DNA of 64,000 nucleotides from Kosakonia sp. H02 (GCA_030704225.1 CP131915.1:1612001-1676000); one strand, 5' to 3'; shown: positions 25,817 to 35,211, counted from the stretch's first letter. Translations and numbers: made by a program. Notes: generated from the letters alone by a model not told the origin.

Positions 25817-27406
25817 TTAACGTTTTTTGCGCGTATCGAAAACGTCCATTCCCAGGTGGTTGTAGTCCACTTTCTGCAATTTAAAGTTGGTAATGTACGC
25901 AGGCCCGCTTTTTTGCTCAGAGATAAAGCGATACGAATTTTTGATTTGCGTGGCGGTAATGCCTGTCCATTGCGAAAAAAAGCTCAAAAAATCATTTGCC
26001 GAACGGCGCGCCTTAATCAGCCTGTGTTTTGTCGCATCGCTCGACAACACCATAAACGGCACCTGGAAGTTCTGCTGGAAATGGTCATCATGGGCCAGAT
26101 ACTGCGCCTCTTTCCCGCGCTCTTTAAACGCCAGCCCGTGATCGGAAAAATAGACCATCGAGAAACTCTCGCCGCTGTTGCGCAGTTGCGAATAGATCTT
26201 GCCGAGCAAATCATCCGTCTGGGTTATCGAATAGAGATAGCAGGAGGTCTCTTTCGACTGCACAAATTCGTTGTATTTACCGCCGGTGCGATCGCACGCC
26301 TGCGGATGCGAGCCCATTAAATGCAGCACAATCAGCTGTGGCTGGGTACGTTTAACGCTCAGCACCTGATTGGTGAGCTTTAACAGATCGTCATCGCGGG
26401 TATTTTTATCCGCTTCGAAATCGCCTCTTTTCAGGAACTGCACTTCATCAGCGCGTTTCGCAATGCTGGCGATAGCGGTGTCATATTCGCCAATTTGCCC
26501 CTGATTGGAGAACCACCAGGTCTGGAAACCGGCGCGGTTTGCCAGCGTAACAAAGTTATCCTGATATTGCGATTTGTTGTCCACCACGCGGTTTAACGTC
26601 AAACCGAGGGATTTCTGCGTCGAACCGCTGGCAGAAATGTAATCCGTAAACAGGTAGCCGTTTACCTGGCTGGCAAACGGGGTGTTATTCCAGTGGCCGC
26701 CAAAAGCCCCAAGGGCATCGCGGCGCGCACTTTCACCAATCACCACCACATAGGTATGGTATTGCGGTTTGACGGCCGTGACGGTCCAGGTGTCTTTCAT
26801 ACTGGAGAGTTGCGCCATGTTCTCTTCTTCTTCCACCACTTCGTGGTAGTTGTACGCCACATCGCGTACAAAGCGCAGCACCGGGACACCGGTATCAATC
26901 AGGCGAAATTCAAAACCGCGAAAATGGTTTTGTACCGGGCCGATAAAATAGGACGCCACGCAAAACAGCACGCCGAGCGTGTCCCATTTCAGCCACGGTG
27001 TAGAAGGCACCGTCACGCGGCGGCGCAGCGAAACCACACCCAGCGCGAAAATAAACAGGCCAATAACGTAGTGATACCACGGGAAAATAGTGAGGATTTC
27101 CGTCGACTCTTCCATATTGGTCGAGCGCAGAGCCAGCAGCGTATTGAAGTTGGGTGCGCCGTAAGCCTGACCAAACGGAAAATAGCTGGCGGCAATCAGC
27201 GAGGTGATACCAAGAAAGATTTTTTGCGCGCGCGGCGCGTGACGCCAGAGTACGCAGAGTGCGCAGGTCAACACCACCGCATACAGCACGCTGAATTCGT
27301 AACCAAGAGCAAAATTGATTAACAGGGATTGTAGAAAGTAGAAACCAATCCACGGGTTAACAACCTGGCCGCGGAGGACAACGGATTCTTTAAGAATTAT
27401 GCTCAT
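25817..27406 (-). CDS. opgE: phosphoethanolamine transferase OpgE
   Basis: 529 residues from ATG 27406 (E. coli YbiP/OpgE 527); a longer frame to 27607 lacks homology. The N-terminal membrane domain (about 1-150) is followed by a periplasmic sulfatase-fold domain with VVVIGESARRDALGAFGGHWNNTPF, the catalytic Thr in SGSTQKSLGLTL, and metal-binding FSDHGLAFKE and HDDHFQQNFQVPF. In E. coli it adds phosphoethanolamine to osmoregulated periplasmic glucans. Confidence 0.93.
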   Translation of the reverse strand: MSIILKESVVLRGQVVNPWIGFYFLQSLLINFALGYEFSVLYAVVLTCALCVLWRHAPRAQKIFLGITSLIAASYFPFGQAYGAPNFNTLLALRSTNMEESTEILTIFPWYHYVIGLFIFALGVVSLRRRVTVPSTPWLKWDTLGVLFCVASYFIGPVQNHFRGFEFRLIDTGVPVLRFVRDVAYNYHEVVEEEENMAQLSSMKDTWTVTAVKPQYHTYVVVIGESARRDALGAFGGHWNNTPFASQVNGYLFTDYISASGSTQKSLGLTLNRVVDNKSQYQDNFVTLANRAGFQTWWFSNQGQIGEYDTAIASIAKRADEVQFLKRGDFEADKNTRDDDLLKLTNQVLSVKRTQPQLIVLHLMGSHPQACDRTGGKYNEFVQSKETSCYLYSITQTDDLLGKIYSQLRNSGESFSMVYFSDHGLAFKERGKEAQYLAHDDHFQQNFQVPFMVLSSDATKHRLIKARRSANDFLSFFSQWTGITATQIKNSYRFISEQKSGPAYITNFKLQKVDYNHLGMDVFDTRKKR

Positions 27407-27662
27407 AGAAGACTTCGTGAAACGCCATGTGATCACCCTGGCGTAAGGGTCAAAACCTGCCGGACAGTGCCTGGAGAAGAGAAGGGGATCCGCTTCTGCG
27501 ATGCGCAATTTGTGCAGGGCTGCGCAAAGATAAAGCGAGGCGCAGATAAGGTCAACAGTAGCTAAGCGGTTGTTTTGAGAGAATGATTGCAAATCCAGCA
27601 AAAACACGCGGATTTTCAGGAAAACCGGTCAGTATGATGGGGAAATGTGACAGAAAAATGAA

Positions 27663-27682
27663 GCGGCGTGCCGCGACGCCGC
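27663..27682 (-). terminator. mntS terminator
   Basis: Stem GCGGCGT (27663-27669) and ACGCCGC (27676-27682), followed on the minus strand by TTCATTTTTCTG. It directly follows the mntS stop. Confidence 0.75.
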
Positions 27683-27683
27683 A

Positions 27684-27815
27684 TTAGTGTGAAGGTTTGT
27701 CGTTGCTTTGCTGTGGTTTGCCGTTGACCATATCGCACAGCATATTCAGCAGCATTAAACGAACCTTAAAGGGAGAGTGACTAAACACGCGCATACACCT
27801 CTTGAACTCATTCAT
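27684..27815 (-). CDS. mntS: manganese-response small protein MntS
   Basis: A 43-residue protein starting MNEFKRCMRVFSHSPFKVRL, essentially the E. coli MntS (42 residues). ATG 27815 has AAGGAGG in front. In E. coli it is made when manganese is scarce and raises available Mn, opposing the MntP exporter. It is divergent from mntR, and an MntR box lies between them. It is easily missed because of its length. Confidence 0.95.
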   Translation of the reverse strand: MNEFKRCMRVFSHSPFKVRLMLLNMLCDMVNGKPQQSNDKPSH

Positions 27816-27873
27816 CGTAACCTCCTTCCATTTGCACTCCTTCATCCATGAAGAGTGAACGCATTACATACAG

Positions 27874-27891
27874 ATATAGCACAGGCTATAT
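27874..27891. promoter_or_regulatory. MntR box
   Basis: ATATAGC-ACAG-GCTATAT is a near-perfect palindrome matching the inner part of the E. coli MntR operator (A..ATAGC-N4-GCTAT..T). It lies in the promoter region between mntS and mntR, so MntR-Mn should repress mntS. A second partial half (TATAGCTATGG) follows at 27894-27904. Confidence 0.85.
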
Positions 27892-28001
27892 TGTATAGCT
27901 ATGGCTAATACGTTAATTTTTTGTGCTGGTTCATGGATGGTTTACAATGGCGCTTCTTTTATATGATGCTGCACAGGCGTCACACCGTCAGGGGAAGAAC
28001 T

Positions 28002-28472
28002 ATGAACCGTCGCGCAGGTAAGCAAACAATAAAAAAAGTGACGCTGGTTAATGTCGAAGAGCACGTTGAGGGCTTTCGTCAGGTACGTGAAGCGCATCGT
28101 CGCGAGCTTATCGATGACTATGTTGAGCTGATTTCTGATTTGATCCGCGAAGTGGGTGAAGCCCGCCAGGTGGATATGGCTGCACGGCTCGGCGTCTCGC
28201 AACCGACGGTGGCGAAAATGCTCAAAAGGCTGGCAACGGTCGGCTTAATTGAGCAGATCCCATGGCGCGGCGTTTTTCTCACCGCCGAAGGGGAAAGGCT
28301 GGCGCAGGAAAGCCGCGAGCGCCATCAAATTGTCGAAAGCTTCTTATTAGTACTGGGCGTCAGCCCGGATATCGCCCGTCGCGACGCCGAAGGTATGGAA
28401 CACCACGTCAGCCAGGAAACCCTTGAATGTTTCCGCCGCTTTACGCTGCAACACGAGACGCCGCCTGAATGA
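28002..28472 (+). CDS. mntR: manganese-dependent transcriptional regulator MntR
   Basis: 156 residues (E. coli 155). DtxR-family winged helix (VDMAARLGVSQPTVAKMLKRLATVGLIE) and dimerisation helices with metal ligands (E.RERHQIVESFLL, DAEGMEHHVS). ATG 28002 follows GGGGAAG; a longer in-frame stretch begins inside the operator region and is rejected. It represses mntS and Mn uptake genes when Mn is high. It overlaps ybiR by four bases. Confidence 0.95.
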   Translation: MNRRAGKQTIKKVTLVNVEEHVEGFRQVREAHRRELIDDYVELISDLIREVGEARQVDMAARLGVSQPTVAKMLKRLATVGLIEQIPWRGVFLTAEGERLAQESRERHQIVESFLLVLGVSPDIARRDAEGMEHHVSQETLECFRRFTLQHETPPE

Positions 28473-29578
28473 ACCTGCCGTTTTTCCGCGCGATGGCGCG
28501 TGACCGGTTTCTGCATCTGTTACTGCTCATCGGTATTGCACTCTGCTTTTTTGCCCCCTTCGCACCAAAGACATGGCCTGCTGCCATTGACTGGCACACC
28601 ATCATTACGCTCAGCGGGTTAATGCTGCTGACCAAGGGTGTGGAACTGAGCGGCTATTTTGATGTTATCGGGCGGCGCATGGTCCGCCGTTTACATCATG
28701 AGCGTCGGCTGGCGATGTTTTTGGTCCTGGCCGCCGCGCTGCTTTCCACCTTTCTCACCAATGATGTCGCCCTGTTTATTGTCGTCCCGTTGACCATTAC
28801 GCTGAAAAAACTGTGCGAAATCCCGGTCAACCGGCTGATTATTTTTGAAGCGCTGGCGGTCAATGCCGGATCGCTGCTCACGCCCATCGGCAATCCGCAA
28901 AACATTCTGATCTGGGGTCGCTCGGGCCTCTCTTTTCCGGCATTTATTTGGCAAATGGCACCGCTGGCGCTGGCGATGATGGCGACGCTGCTGGTGCTGT
29001 GCTGGTTCTGTTTTTCGCCTAAAGCGCTGACGTACCATAGCGGCACTACGGCGCCGCAGTGGCAGCCCCGGCTGGTGTGGAGCTGTCTCGGGTTTTACCT
29101 GATTTTCATCATCGCCCTGGAGTTGAAACAGGAACTGTGGGGCCTGGCGCTGGTCGCTGTCGGGTTCTTATTTCTGGCGCGCCGGGTAGTAATGCGCGTC
29201 GACTGGACATTGCTGCTGGTATTTATCGCCATGTTTATTGATGTCCATCTCCTGACCCAGCTTCCGCTATTGCACGACATTCTGACCCGTACCGGTCATC
29301 TCTCCCCATCGGGTTTATGGTTGACGGCGATTGGCCTGTCGCAATTTATCAGCAACGTTCCCGCCACCATTTTGCTGCTCAATTATGTCCCACCGGATAC
29401 GCTGCTGGCGTGGGCGGTTAACATTGGCGGCTTTGGTTTATTACCCGGCTCGCTGGCGAATCTTATCGCGCTGCGTATGGCGAATAATCGCCGCATCTGG
29501 TGGCGCTTTCATCTCTATTCCCTGCCGATGTTGCTGTGGGCCGCACTGGTCGGATACGGACTATTCTTAGTCAGATAG
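28469..29578 (+). CDS. ybiR: inner-membrane anion permease YbiR
   Basis: 369 residues (E. coli 372), 10-11 membrane helices, member of the ion-transporter superfamily (ArsB/NhaD-like). Conserved loops TFLTNDVALFIVVPLTI and GSLLTPIGNPQNILIWGRSG, and SQFISNVPATILLLNY are the two re-entrant signature repeats. ATG overlaps the mntR stop (ATGA), making an mntR-ybiR operon. The substrate is not established. Confidence 0.9.
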   Translation: MNLPFFRAMARDRFLHLLLLIGIALCFFAPFAPKTWPAAIDWHTIITLSGLMLLTKGVELSGYFDVIGRRMVRRLHHERRLAMFLVLAAALLSTFLTNDVALFIVVPLTITLKKLCEIPVNRLIIFEALAVNAGSLLTPIGNPQNILIWGRSGLSFPAFIWQMAPLALAMMATLLVLCWFCFSPKALTYHSGTTAPQWQPRLVWSCLGFYLIFIIALELKQELWGLALVAVGFLFLARRVVMRVDWTLLLVFIAMFIDVHLLTQLPLLHDILTRTGHLSPSGLWLTAIGLSQFISNVPATILLLNYVPPDTLLAWAVNIGGFGLLPGSLANLIALRMANNRRIWWRFHLYSLPMLLWAALVGYGLFLVR

Positions 29579-29628
29579 TGCTGATTTGTCAGTTTATCCT
29601 GGAAAATGTATTGCAACCGCCTAACTTT

Positions 29629-29659
29629 AGGTAACGGCGCATTCCCCGCGCCGTTACCT
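29629..29659. promoter_or_regulatory. perfect 12-bp inverted repeat before the efflux operon
   Basis: AGGTAACGGCGC (29629-29640), loop ATTCCCC, and the exact complement at 29648-29659. There is no T run after it, so it is not a typical terminator on the plus strand. It ends three bases before the AGGAAC site of the efflux gene at 29679 and could be an operator, an mRNA structure controlling translation, or a remnant of a ybiR terminator. Confidence 0.6.
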
Positions 29660-29678
29660 GACAGGAACGTTGCGATCT

Positions 29679-30788
29679 ATGGCAGAAAACACAACTCAAC
29701 CTGACGACGTTCAGGACAACGAAAACGAAAAGCAAGACGAAAACACCCGTAAACGCCCCGGAAAAAAACCGCTGATCATTCTCGCCATCGTCGTGGGCGT
29801 GATGGTGGTGGTTGCGCTGGTGTGGTGGTTACTTACCCGTAATGAAGAGACCACCGATGACGCCTTCACCGATGGCGATGCGGTAACCATTGCACCGAAA
29901 GTGGCGGGCTACGTCACCGAACTGCGGGTAAAAGATAACCAACGGGTGAAAAAAGGCGATTTGCTGGTGGTTATCGATCCGCGCGATGCCACCGCGCAGC
30001 GCGATCAGGCCCAGGCGCAGTTAGGGCTGGCAACGGCGCAGCTTCATCAGGCGCAGGCACAATTGGCGCTCTCGAAGGTGCAATATCCGGCGCAGCGTGA
30101 TGAAGCCCGTGCGCAGGTGCTGAAAGCGAAAGCGGATCTCGCCAATGCTGAAGCCGCCTATCGCCGCCAGCGCGGCGTCGATCCCCGCGCCACCACGCAA
30201 CAAAATATTGATAGCGCCAACGCGCAGTTGCGTAGTGCGCAGGCACAACTTGCCAGTGCGCAAGCACAGCTGGAAGTGGCCGAACAAGTGCAGTTGCAAA
30301 TCCGCCAGCAGGAAACCAACGTCGAAGCGCGTCAACAGCAGGTCGAGCAGGCAAAAGCCCAGCTTGAAACTGCGAATCTGAATTTGTCGTGGACGAATGT
30401 TCGCGCGCCGTTCGATGGCTATGTCACCAAACGTAACGTGCAAACCGGCACGTTGGTGCAGGCCGGGACGGCGCTATTTTCGCTGGTGTCGCCCGATATC
30501 TGGGTGGTGGCTAACTTTAAAGAGTCGCAGCTTGAACGCATGCGTCCGGGCAATAAAGTGGCGGTGAAAGTGGATGCCTGGCCGGATCTTGAGCTGGAAG
30601 GGCATATCGACAGTATCCAGCAGGGGAGTGGCTCGAAATTCGCGGCCTTCCCGTCGGAAAACGCCACCGGTAACTTCGTGAAAATCGTCCAGCGCGTGCC
30701 GGTCAAAATCGTTATCGATAAAGGGCTGGATCCGAACAAACCGTTGCCGCTGGGGCTTTCCGTTGAACCGAAGGTTACGCTGGAATGA
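29679..30788 (+). CDS. EmrA/HlyD-type membrane fusion protein
   Basis: 369 residues from ATG 29679 (AGGAAC before it). A polar cytoplasmic N-terminus, one membrane helix at about 34-54, the TDDAFTDGDAVTIAPKVAGYV lipoyl-domain motif, a long Gln/Ala-rich coiled coil (about 100-230) and WTNVRAPFDGYVTKRNV barrel half. It links the inner-membrane pump at 30785 with the outer-membrane factor at 32359. E. coli does not have this operon after ybiR. Confidence 0.88.
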   Translation: MAENTTQPDDVQDNENEKQDENTRKRPGKKPLIILAIVVGVMVVVALVWWLLTRNEETTDDAFTDGDAVTIAPKVAGYVTELRVKDNQRVKKGDLLVVIDPRDATAQRDQAQAQLGLATAQLHQAQAQLALSKVQYPAQRDEARAQVLKAKADLANAEAAYRRQRGVDPRATTQQNIDSANAQLRSAQAQLASAQAQLEVAEQVQLQIRQQETNVEARQQQVEQAKAQLETANLNLSWTNVRAPFDGYVTKRNVQTGTLVQAGTALFSLVSPDIWVVANFKESQLERMRPGNKVAVKVDAWPDLELEGHIDSIQQGSGSKFAAFPSENATGNFVKIVQRVPVKIVIDKGLDPNKPLPLGLSVEPKVTLE

Positions 30789-32356
30789 CCGATCACAGTC
30801 ATGAAAACTGGCGACCGGCCAGTAACCCGTGGGCGGTGGCGTGGGTCGTCACCCTCGCGGTGTTTATGGAGATCCTCGATACCACCATTGTTAACGTGGC
30901 GCTGCCGCACGTGGCAGGGTCGCTCTCCGCCAGTTATGACGAATCCACCTGGGTGCTGACCAGCTACCTGGTGGCGAACGGTATCGTACTGCCGATTTCC
31001 GCCTTCTTAAGCCGCACCTTCGGGCGCAAACAGTTTTTCCTGATTTGCATTGTGATGTTTACCGTCTGCTCGTTTTTGTGCGGTATTGCCACCGAGCTGT
31101 GGGAAATCATTCTGTTTCGTATTTTGCAGGGCTTTTTCGGCGGCGGTTTGCAGCCCACACAGCAGTCGGTATTGCTTGATTACTTCAAACCGGAAGATCG
31201 CGGCAAAGCCTTCGGCCTTTCGTCAATTGCAATTATTGTTGCCCCGGTTCTCGGGCCAACGCTCGGCGGCTGGATAACGGATAACTACTCGTGGCGCTGG
31301 GTGTTCTTCATCAACATTCCGGTGGGGATTGTGACGGTACTGGCGATTTACCAGTTGCTGGAAGATCCGCCGTGGGAGCGCAAATCAAAACAGAAACTCA
31401 GCATCGACTGGCCGGGTATTGGCCTTATTGCCCTCGGTCTGGGCTGCCTGCAAGTGATGCTCGATCGCGGTGAAGACGAAGACTGGTTCCAGTCCGATTT
31501 TACCCGCATCTTTGCCGTACTCACGGCGGTGGGGATTGTCGGCGCCATCTACTGGCTGCTGTATGCCAAAAAGCCGGTCGTCGATTTGCGCTGTATGGCC
31601 GACAAAAACTTTGCCGTCTCCAGCCTGCTGATGGCCGGTATGGCAATGATCCTCTACGGCAGTTCAGTGGTTATCCCGCAACTGGCGCAGCAGGATCTCG
31701 GTTATACCGCCACCTGGTCGGGGCTGGTGCTGTCGCCCGGCGCGGTGCTGATCGTGCTGACGATCCCGCTGGTGCTTAAACTGATGCCGATCGTGCAGAC
31801 GCGCTGGATAATCGCCTTTGGCTTTTTCTGCCTGGCGGCCTCGTTCTGGTGGTCGCGCACGCTGACGCCGGATATCGACTTTGAGACGCTGGTGTTGTTC
31901 CGTAGCGCGCAGTCGATTGGCCTCGGTTTCCTGTTTGTGCCGCTGACCACCATCGCCTTTATCACCATTCCCCGGCAGCTTAACGCTGACGCGGCGGCGC
32001 TGTTTACCATGTTTCGTAACGTGGCGGGATCGGTCGGTATTTCGCTGTCAACGGCGGCGATCACCGAGCGTTCGCAGGCGCACATGTCTCATTTGGCCGA
32101 GCACACCTCGCCCTTTAATGAACAATTCCAGCTGGCGCTACGTTCGATGGCTGAGGCTATCCGTAATTTCACCAGCGTGGCGGGCGATCCGTTCTCTAAC
32201 GCCACCGGACAGATGTACAAAGCGATGATCGCCCAGTCGCGCTTTCTGGCGTACATCGACGTCTTCACCATACTGAGCGTCGTGGCGGTTTTATTGATCC
32301 CATTTTGTTTATTGCTTTCGCCGATCAAGAGCGAAGGCAGCGCAGGAGCACATTAA
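30785..32356 (+). CDS. EmrB-type DHA2 major facilitator drug exporter
   Basis: 523 residues, 14 predicted helices, DHA2 signature motifs (ILDTTIVNVALPHVAGSL, and motif C GVVLGPTLGGW-like VAPVLGPTLGGWI). It overlaps the upstream fusion protein by four bases (ATGA). Proton-driven export of hydrophobic or toxic compounds through the tripartite complex; the substrate is unknown. Confidence 0.9.
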   Translation: MTDHSHENWRPASNPWAVAWVVTLAVFMEILDTTIVNVALPHVAGSLSASYDESTWVLTSYLVANGIVLPISAFLSRTFGRKQFFLICIVMFTVCSFLCGIATELWEIILFRILQGFFGGGLQPTQQSVLLDYFKPEDRGKAFGLSSIAIIVAPVLGPTLGGWITDNYSWRWVFFINIPVGIVTVLAIYQLLEDPPWERKSKQKLSIDWPGIGLIALGLGCLQVMLDRGEDEDWFQSDFTRIFAVLTAVGIVGAIYWLLYAKKPVVDLRCMADKNFAVSSLLMAGMAMILYGSSVVIPQLAQQDLGYTATWSGLVLSPGAVLIVLTIPLVLKLMPIVQTRWIIAFGFFCLAASFWWSRTLTPDIDFETLVLFRSAQSIGLGFLFVPLTTIAFITIPRQLNADAAALFTMFRNVAGSVGISLSTAAITERSQAHMSHLAEHTSPFNEQFQLALRSMAEAIRNFTSVAGDPFSNATGQMYKAMIAQSRFLAYIDVFTILSVVAVLLIPFCLLLSPIKSEGSAGAH

Positions 32357-32358
32357 AT

Positions 32359-33882
32359 ATGGCATGGCGTCGTTTTCCCGTAACCTTTCTGTCACTGTGG
32401 CTTGCAGGCTGCGCGGTGGGGCCGGATTACCAGGCTCCCCAGCCGCAAACGCCCGCGCGCTGGAATGATCCGGGTGATGCTTCGGTCAACTCGCAGGCCA
32501 CTTCTCAGGCCATCAACCCACGCTGGTGGAAGACCTTTAAATCACCGCAACTGGACAGCCTGATTGAGCGAGCCATCGCCGGGAATTTGTCTTTGCAACA
32601 AACCGTGCTGCGCATTGCCGGTGCGCGTGAGCAGATAAACCAGGCCGGGGGCGCGTTCTTGCCATCGGTCAACGGTTCGCTACAGGCCACACGCCAGCAA
32701 CTGGGCATTGAAGGCGAGCTGAAATCTCATGATGTGTACGGGCAACTCAACGATGTCGATCCGGCCATCAGCGGCGCGCTTGGCGCATTGACCCAGCCGG
32801 TCAATCTCTATCAGGGCAGCTTTGATGCGCAGTGGGAGCTGGATTTGTGGGGCAAAGTCCGCCGCCAGGTGGAAGCGGCCTCGGCGCAGCAGCAGCAAGC
32901 CATTGAACAGCGTAACGACGCGTTGGTGTCGCTGGAAGCGGAAGTGGCGCGCGCCTGGTTACAACTGCGCGGGGCGCAGAGCATCATCGCAACATTGAAT
33001 ACGCAGATTGAGAGTGCGCAAGAAACCTTCACTCTGACGGAAAACCGGCAGAAGGGCGGGTTATCACCGCAACTGGACGTGGAAAATGCCCGTGCGCAGG
33101 CGGCAAACCTGGAAGCCCAACTGCCGCAGTACCAGGCACAGGAGCGCCAGGCGATGAATGCGCTGGCGGTGCTGCTCGGCAAAACGCCGGGTGCGCTGGA
33201 CAGCGAATTGCGCACGACGCAGCCGCTACCGGCGCTGCCGGATATCGTGCCGACTGGTATTCCTTCAACGCTGGCGCGCCGTCGCCCGGACGTACGTGAA
33301 GCAGAAGCCAGCCTGCATGCGGCCACCGCGCAGATTGGTGTTTCTGTCGCGCAGCTTTTCCCGAGCCTCACCCTGAGCGGCCAGTTTGGTCTGCGCAACA
33401 GCGAAACAAACTGGCTGACGGACTGGAGCAGCCATTTCTACAGCTTCGGCCCGCAGGTCTCGATCCCGATTTTCCAGGGCGGTCGGCTGGTGTCGAGCGT
33501 CAAACTGGCGCGGGCGCAGCAGGGTGCGGCGGTGCTTAATTATCGCCAGACGGTGCTCAGTGCGTTAAGCGATGTGGAAAATGCGCTGGTCAGCTATCGC
33601 GCCGATCAGCAGCGCGAAGCGAGCCTCGATAAAACGCTGGATGCGCTGCAAAGCGCATTCTCGCTGGCCAGCGACAGCTATCGCAAAGGCATTGCCAGTT
33701 TTCTTGATGTGCTCGACGCCCAGCGTCAACTGGCGCAGGCCAGCCAGCAGCGCGAACAGGCGCGGGTACAAAGCAGCCTTGATTTAGTGGCGCTGTATAA
33801 AGCGCTCGGCGGCGGTTGGGAACCGTATCAAAATGTGCAACTGCCTGATTACAAAGTGTTTGGCGATGCACCGCGTGGATAA
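32359..33882 (+). CDS. outer-membrane factor lipoprotein (NodT/TolC family)
   Basis: 507 residues from ATG 32359, three bases after the pump gene; a longer in-frame start inside the pump gene is rejected. The signal MAWRRFPVTFLSLWLAGC carries a lipobox LAGC with Cys18. Two outer-membrane efflux repeats with WWKTF, QWELDLWGKVRRQVEAA, RRRPDVREAEASLHAATAQIGVSVAQLFPSLTLSGQFG and the C-terminal repeat. It completes a self-contained three-gene efflux system. The downstream aldo/keto reductase gene is about 100 bases away. Confidence 0.92.
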   Translation: MAWRRFPVTFLSLWLAGCAVGPDYQAPQPQTPARWNDPGDASVNSQATSQAINPRWWKTFKSPQLDSLIERAIAGNLSLQQTVLRIAGAREQINQAGGAFLPSVNGSLQATRQQLGIEGELKSHDVYGQLNDVDPAISGALGALTQPVNLYQGSFDAQWELDLWGKVRRQVEAASAQQQQAIEQRNDALVSLEAEVARAWLQLRGAQSIIATLNTQIESAQETFTLTENRQKGGLSPQLDVENARAQAANLEAQLPQYQAQERQAMNALAVLLGKTPGALDSELRTTQPLPALPDIVPTGIPSTLARRRPDVREAEASLHAATAQIGVSVAQLFPSLTLSGQFGLRNSETNWLTDWSSHFYSFGPQVSIPIFQGGRLVSSVKLARAQQGAAVLNYRQTVLSALSDVENALVSYRADQQREASLDKTLDALQSAFSLASDSYRKGIASFLDVLDAQRQLAQASQQREQARVQSSLDLVALYKALGGGWEPYQNVQLPDYKVFGDAPRG

Positions 33883-33983
33883 TGAGAGGATTGGGCAAGA
33901 AACAGGCAGGATCCTCACATTCGCCGCGCGGATGGATTGCGTATAACTGTTTGCGTCAACTAAACAGATGAGGAGACGCCACA

Positions 33984-35024
33984 ATGCGCTACAAAAAACT
34001 CGGCAATACCGGACTGTTTGTTTCTGAACTGTGCCTCGGTACCATGACTTTCGGCGGTCAGGAAGGCATGTGGGGCAAAATCGGTCAACTGCAACAGGCA
34101 CAGGCGGAGCAACTGGTCGGCAGCGCTCTTGATGCAGGCATTAACTTTATCGACACCGCCAACGTCTATTCCGGCGGTCGTTCGGAAGAGATAACCGGCC
34201 AGGCCTTAAAAAACCTCAATGTACCGCGTGAAGATGTCATCGTCGCCACCAAAGTGTTTGGTGAAACCGGCACCGCCGGGGTGAACTCGCGCGGCAGTTC
34301 GCGTTATCACATTATGAACAGCGTGAAAGAGAGCCTGAAGCGCCTGCAACTGGATCATATCGATCTCTATCAACTGCATGGTTTTGACCCGGCCACGCCG
34401 ATGGAAGAGATGCTCTACGCGCTGGATAACCTCGTACAGCACGGTCATGTGCGTTATATCGGCGTCTCCAACTGGGCAGCATGGCAGATTGCCAAAGCGC
34501 TGGGCATTTCTGAACGCCTTGGACTGGCGCGGTTTGCCTCGTTGCAGGCGTATTACACCATCGCCGGGCGCGATCTGGAGCGCGAACTGGTGCCGATGAT
34601 GCAGAGTGAAAATGTCGGTCTGATGGTCTGGAGCCCACTGGCGGGCGGTTTGCTGAGCGGGAAATATGGTCGTGACGGCCAGGCAGAAGCAGGTGGTCGC
34701 CGACTGGAGTTTGATTTCCCACCGGTGAACAAAGATCGCGCCTTTGACTGCGTGGATGTAATGCGCACTATCGCTGACAGCAAAGGGGTTTCGGTGGCGC
34801 AAATCGCGCTGGCCTGGCTGCTGCATCAGCAGGTGGTCACCAGCGTCATTATCGGCGCGAAACGCCCGGAACAACTGGACGACAACATTGCCGCCACGGC
34901 AATTCAATTGAGCGATGACGAGCTGCAACAGCTTGATGCCGTCAGCGCGTTGCCGCGCGAATACCCCGGCTGGATGTTAGAACGCCAGGGCGAGTATCGC
35001 CATAATCAGTTGAAACAGCAGTAA
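33984..35024 (+). CDS. aldo/keto reductase
   Basis: 346 residues. AKR tetrad D57, Y62, K90 and H132 (IDTANVY, VATK, LHG) and NADPH-binding C-terminus (SVIIGAKRPEQLDDN). It reduces aldehydes or ketones with NADPH; the substrate is not indicated. Preceded by AGGAG. It stands alone and has a strong terminator after it. Confidence 0.88.
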   Translation: MRYKKLGNTGLFVSELCLGTMTFGGQEGMWGKIGQLQQAQAEQLVGSALDAGINFIDTANVYSGGRSEEITGQALKNLNVPREDVIVATKVFGETGTAGVNSRGSSRYHIMNSVKESLKRLQLDHIDLYQLHGFDPATPMEEMLYALDNLVQHGHVRYIGVSNWAAWQIAKALGISERLGLARFASLQAYYTIAGRDLERELVPMMQSENVGLMVWSPLAGGLLSGKYGRDGQAEAGGRRLEFDFPPVNKDRAFDCVDVMRTIADSKGVSVAQIALAWLLHQQVVTSVIIGAKRPEQLDDNIAATAIQLSDDELQQLDAVSALPREYPGWMLERQGEYRHNQLKQQ

Positions 35025-35051
35025 TTTAACCCCTTCCACAACCTTCCACAG

Positions 35052-35088
35052 GCCGGATGAGCGTTTGAGCGCCATCCGGCATTTTTTT
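35052..35088 (+). terminator. REP-like terminator after the aldo/keto reductase gene
   Basis: GCCGGATG (35052-35059) pairs with CATCCGGC (35073-35080) and is followed by ATTTTTTTATT. The stem is of the REP type and combines repeat and terminator features. Confidence 0.85.
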
Positions 35089-35166
35089 ATTCCATCCGGC
35101 AAAATCTTTCGAAAACCGTCACAAAACTGCGCTCCTCTCTTTGCCTGTTTTTTCGCCATTCGCTAT

Positions 35167-35199
35167 ATGACTAGTCATATACACGAAATGACTAGTCAT
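35167..35199. promoter_or_regulatory. twin palindromic operators of the beta-glucoside operon
   Basis: The perfect 12-bp palindrome ATGACTAGTCAT occurs at 35167-35178 and again at 35188-35199, 21 bases apart (two helical turns). The second copy overlaps the GGAG ribosome-binding site of the downstream gene. These are likely sites for the GntR-type regulator encoded at 37949, whose HutC-type relatives bind TnnACTAGTnnA-like palindromes. Confidence 0.75.
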
Positions 35200-35211
35200 G
35201 GAGAAAGCGCG

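Noticed and set aside
29679..33882. Naming the efflux genes emrA, emrB or mdtP
   Set aside because: Family membership is clear, but E. coli emrAB lie elsewhere and have no linked outer-membrane factor gene; these are paralogues.
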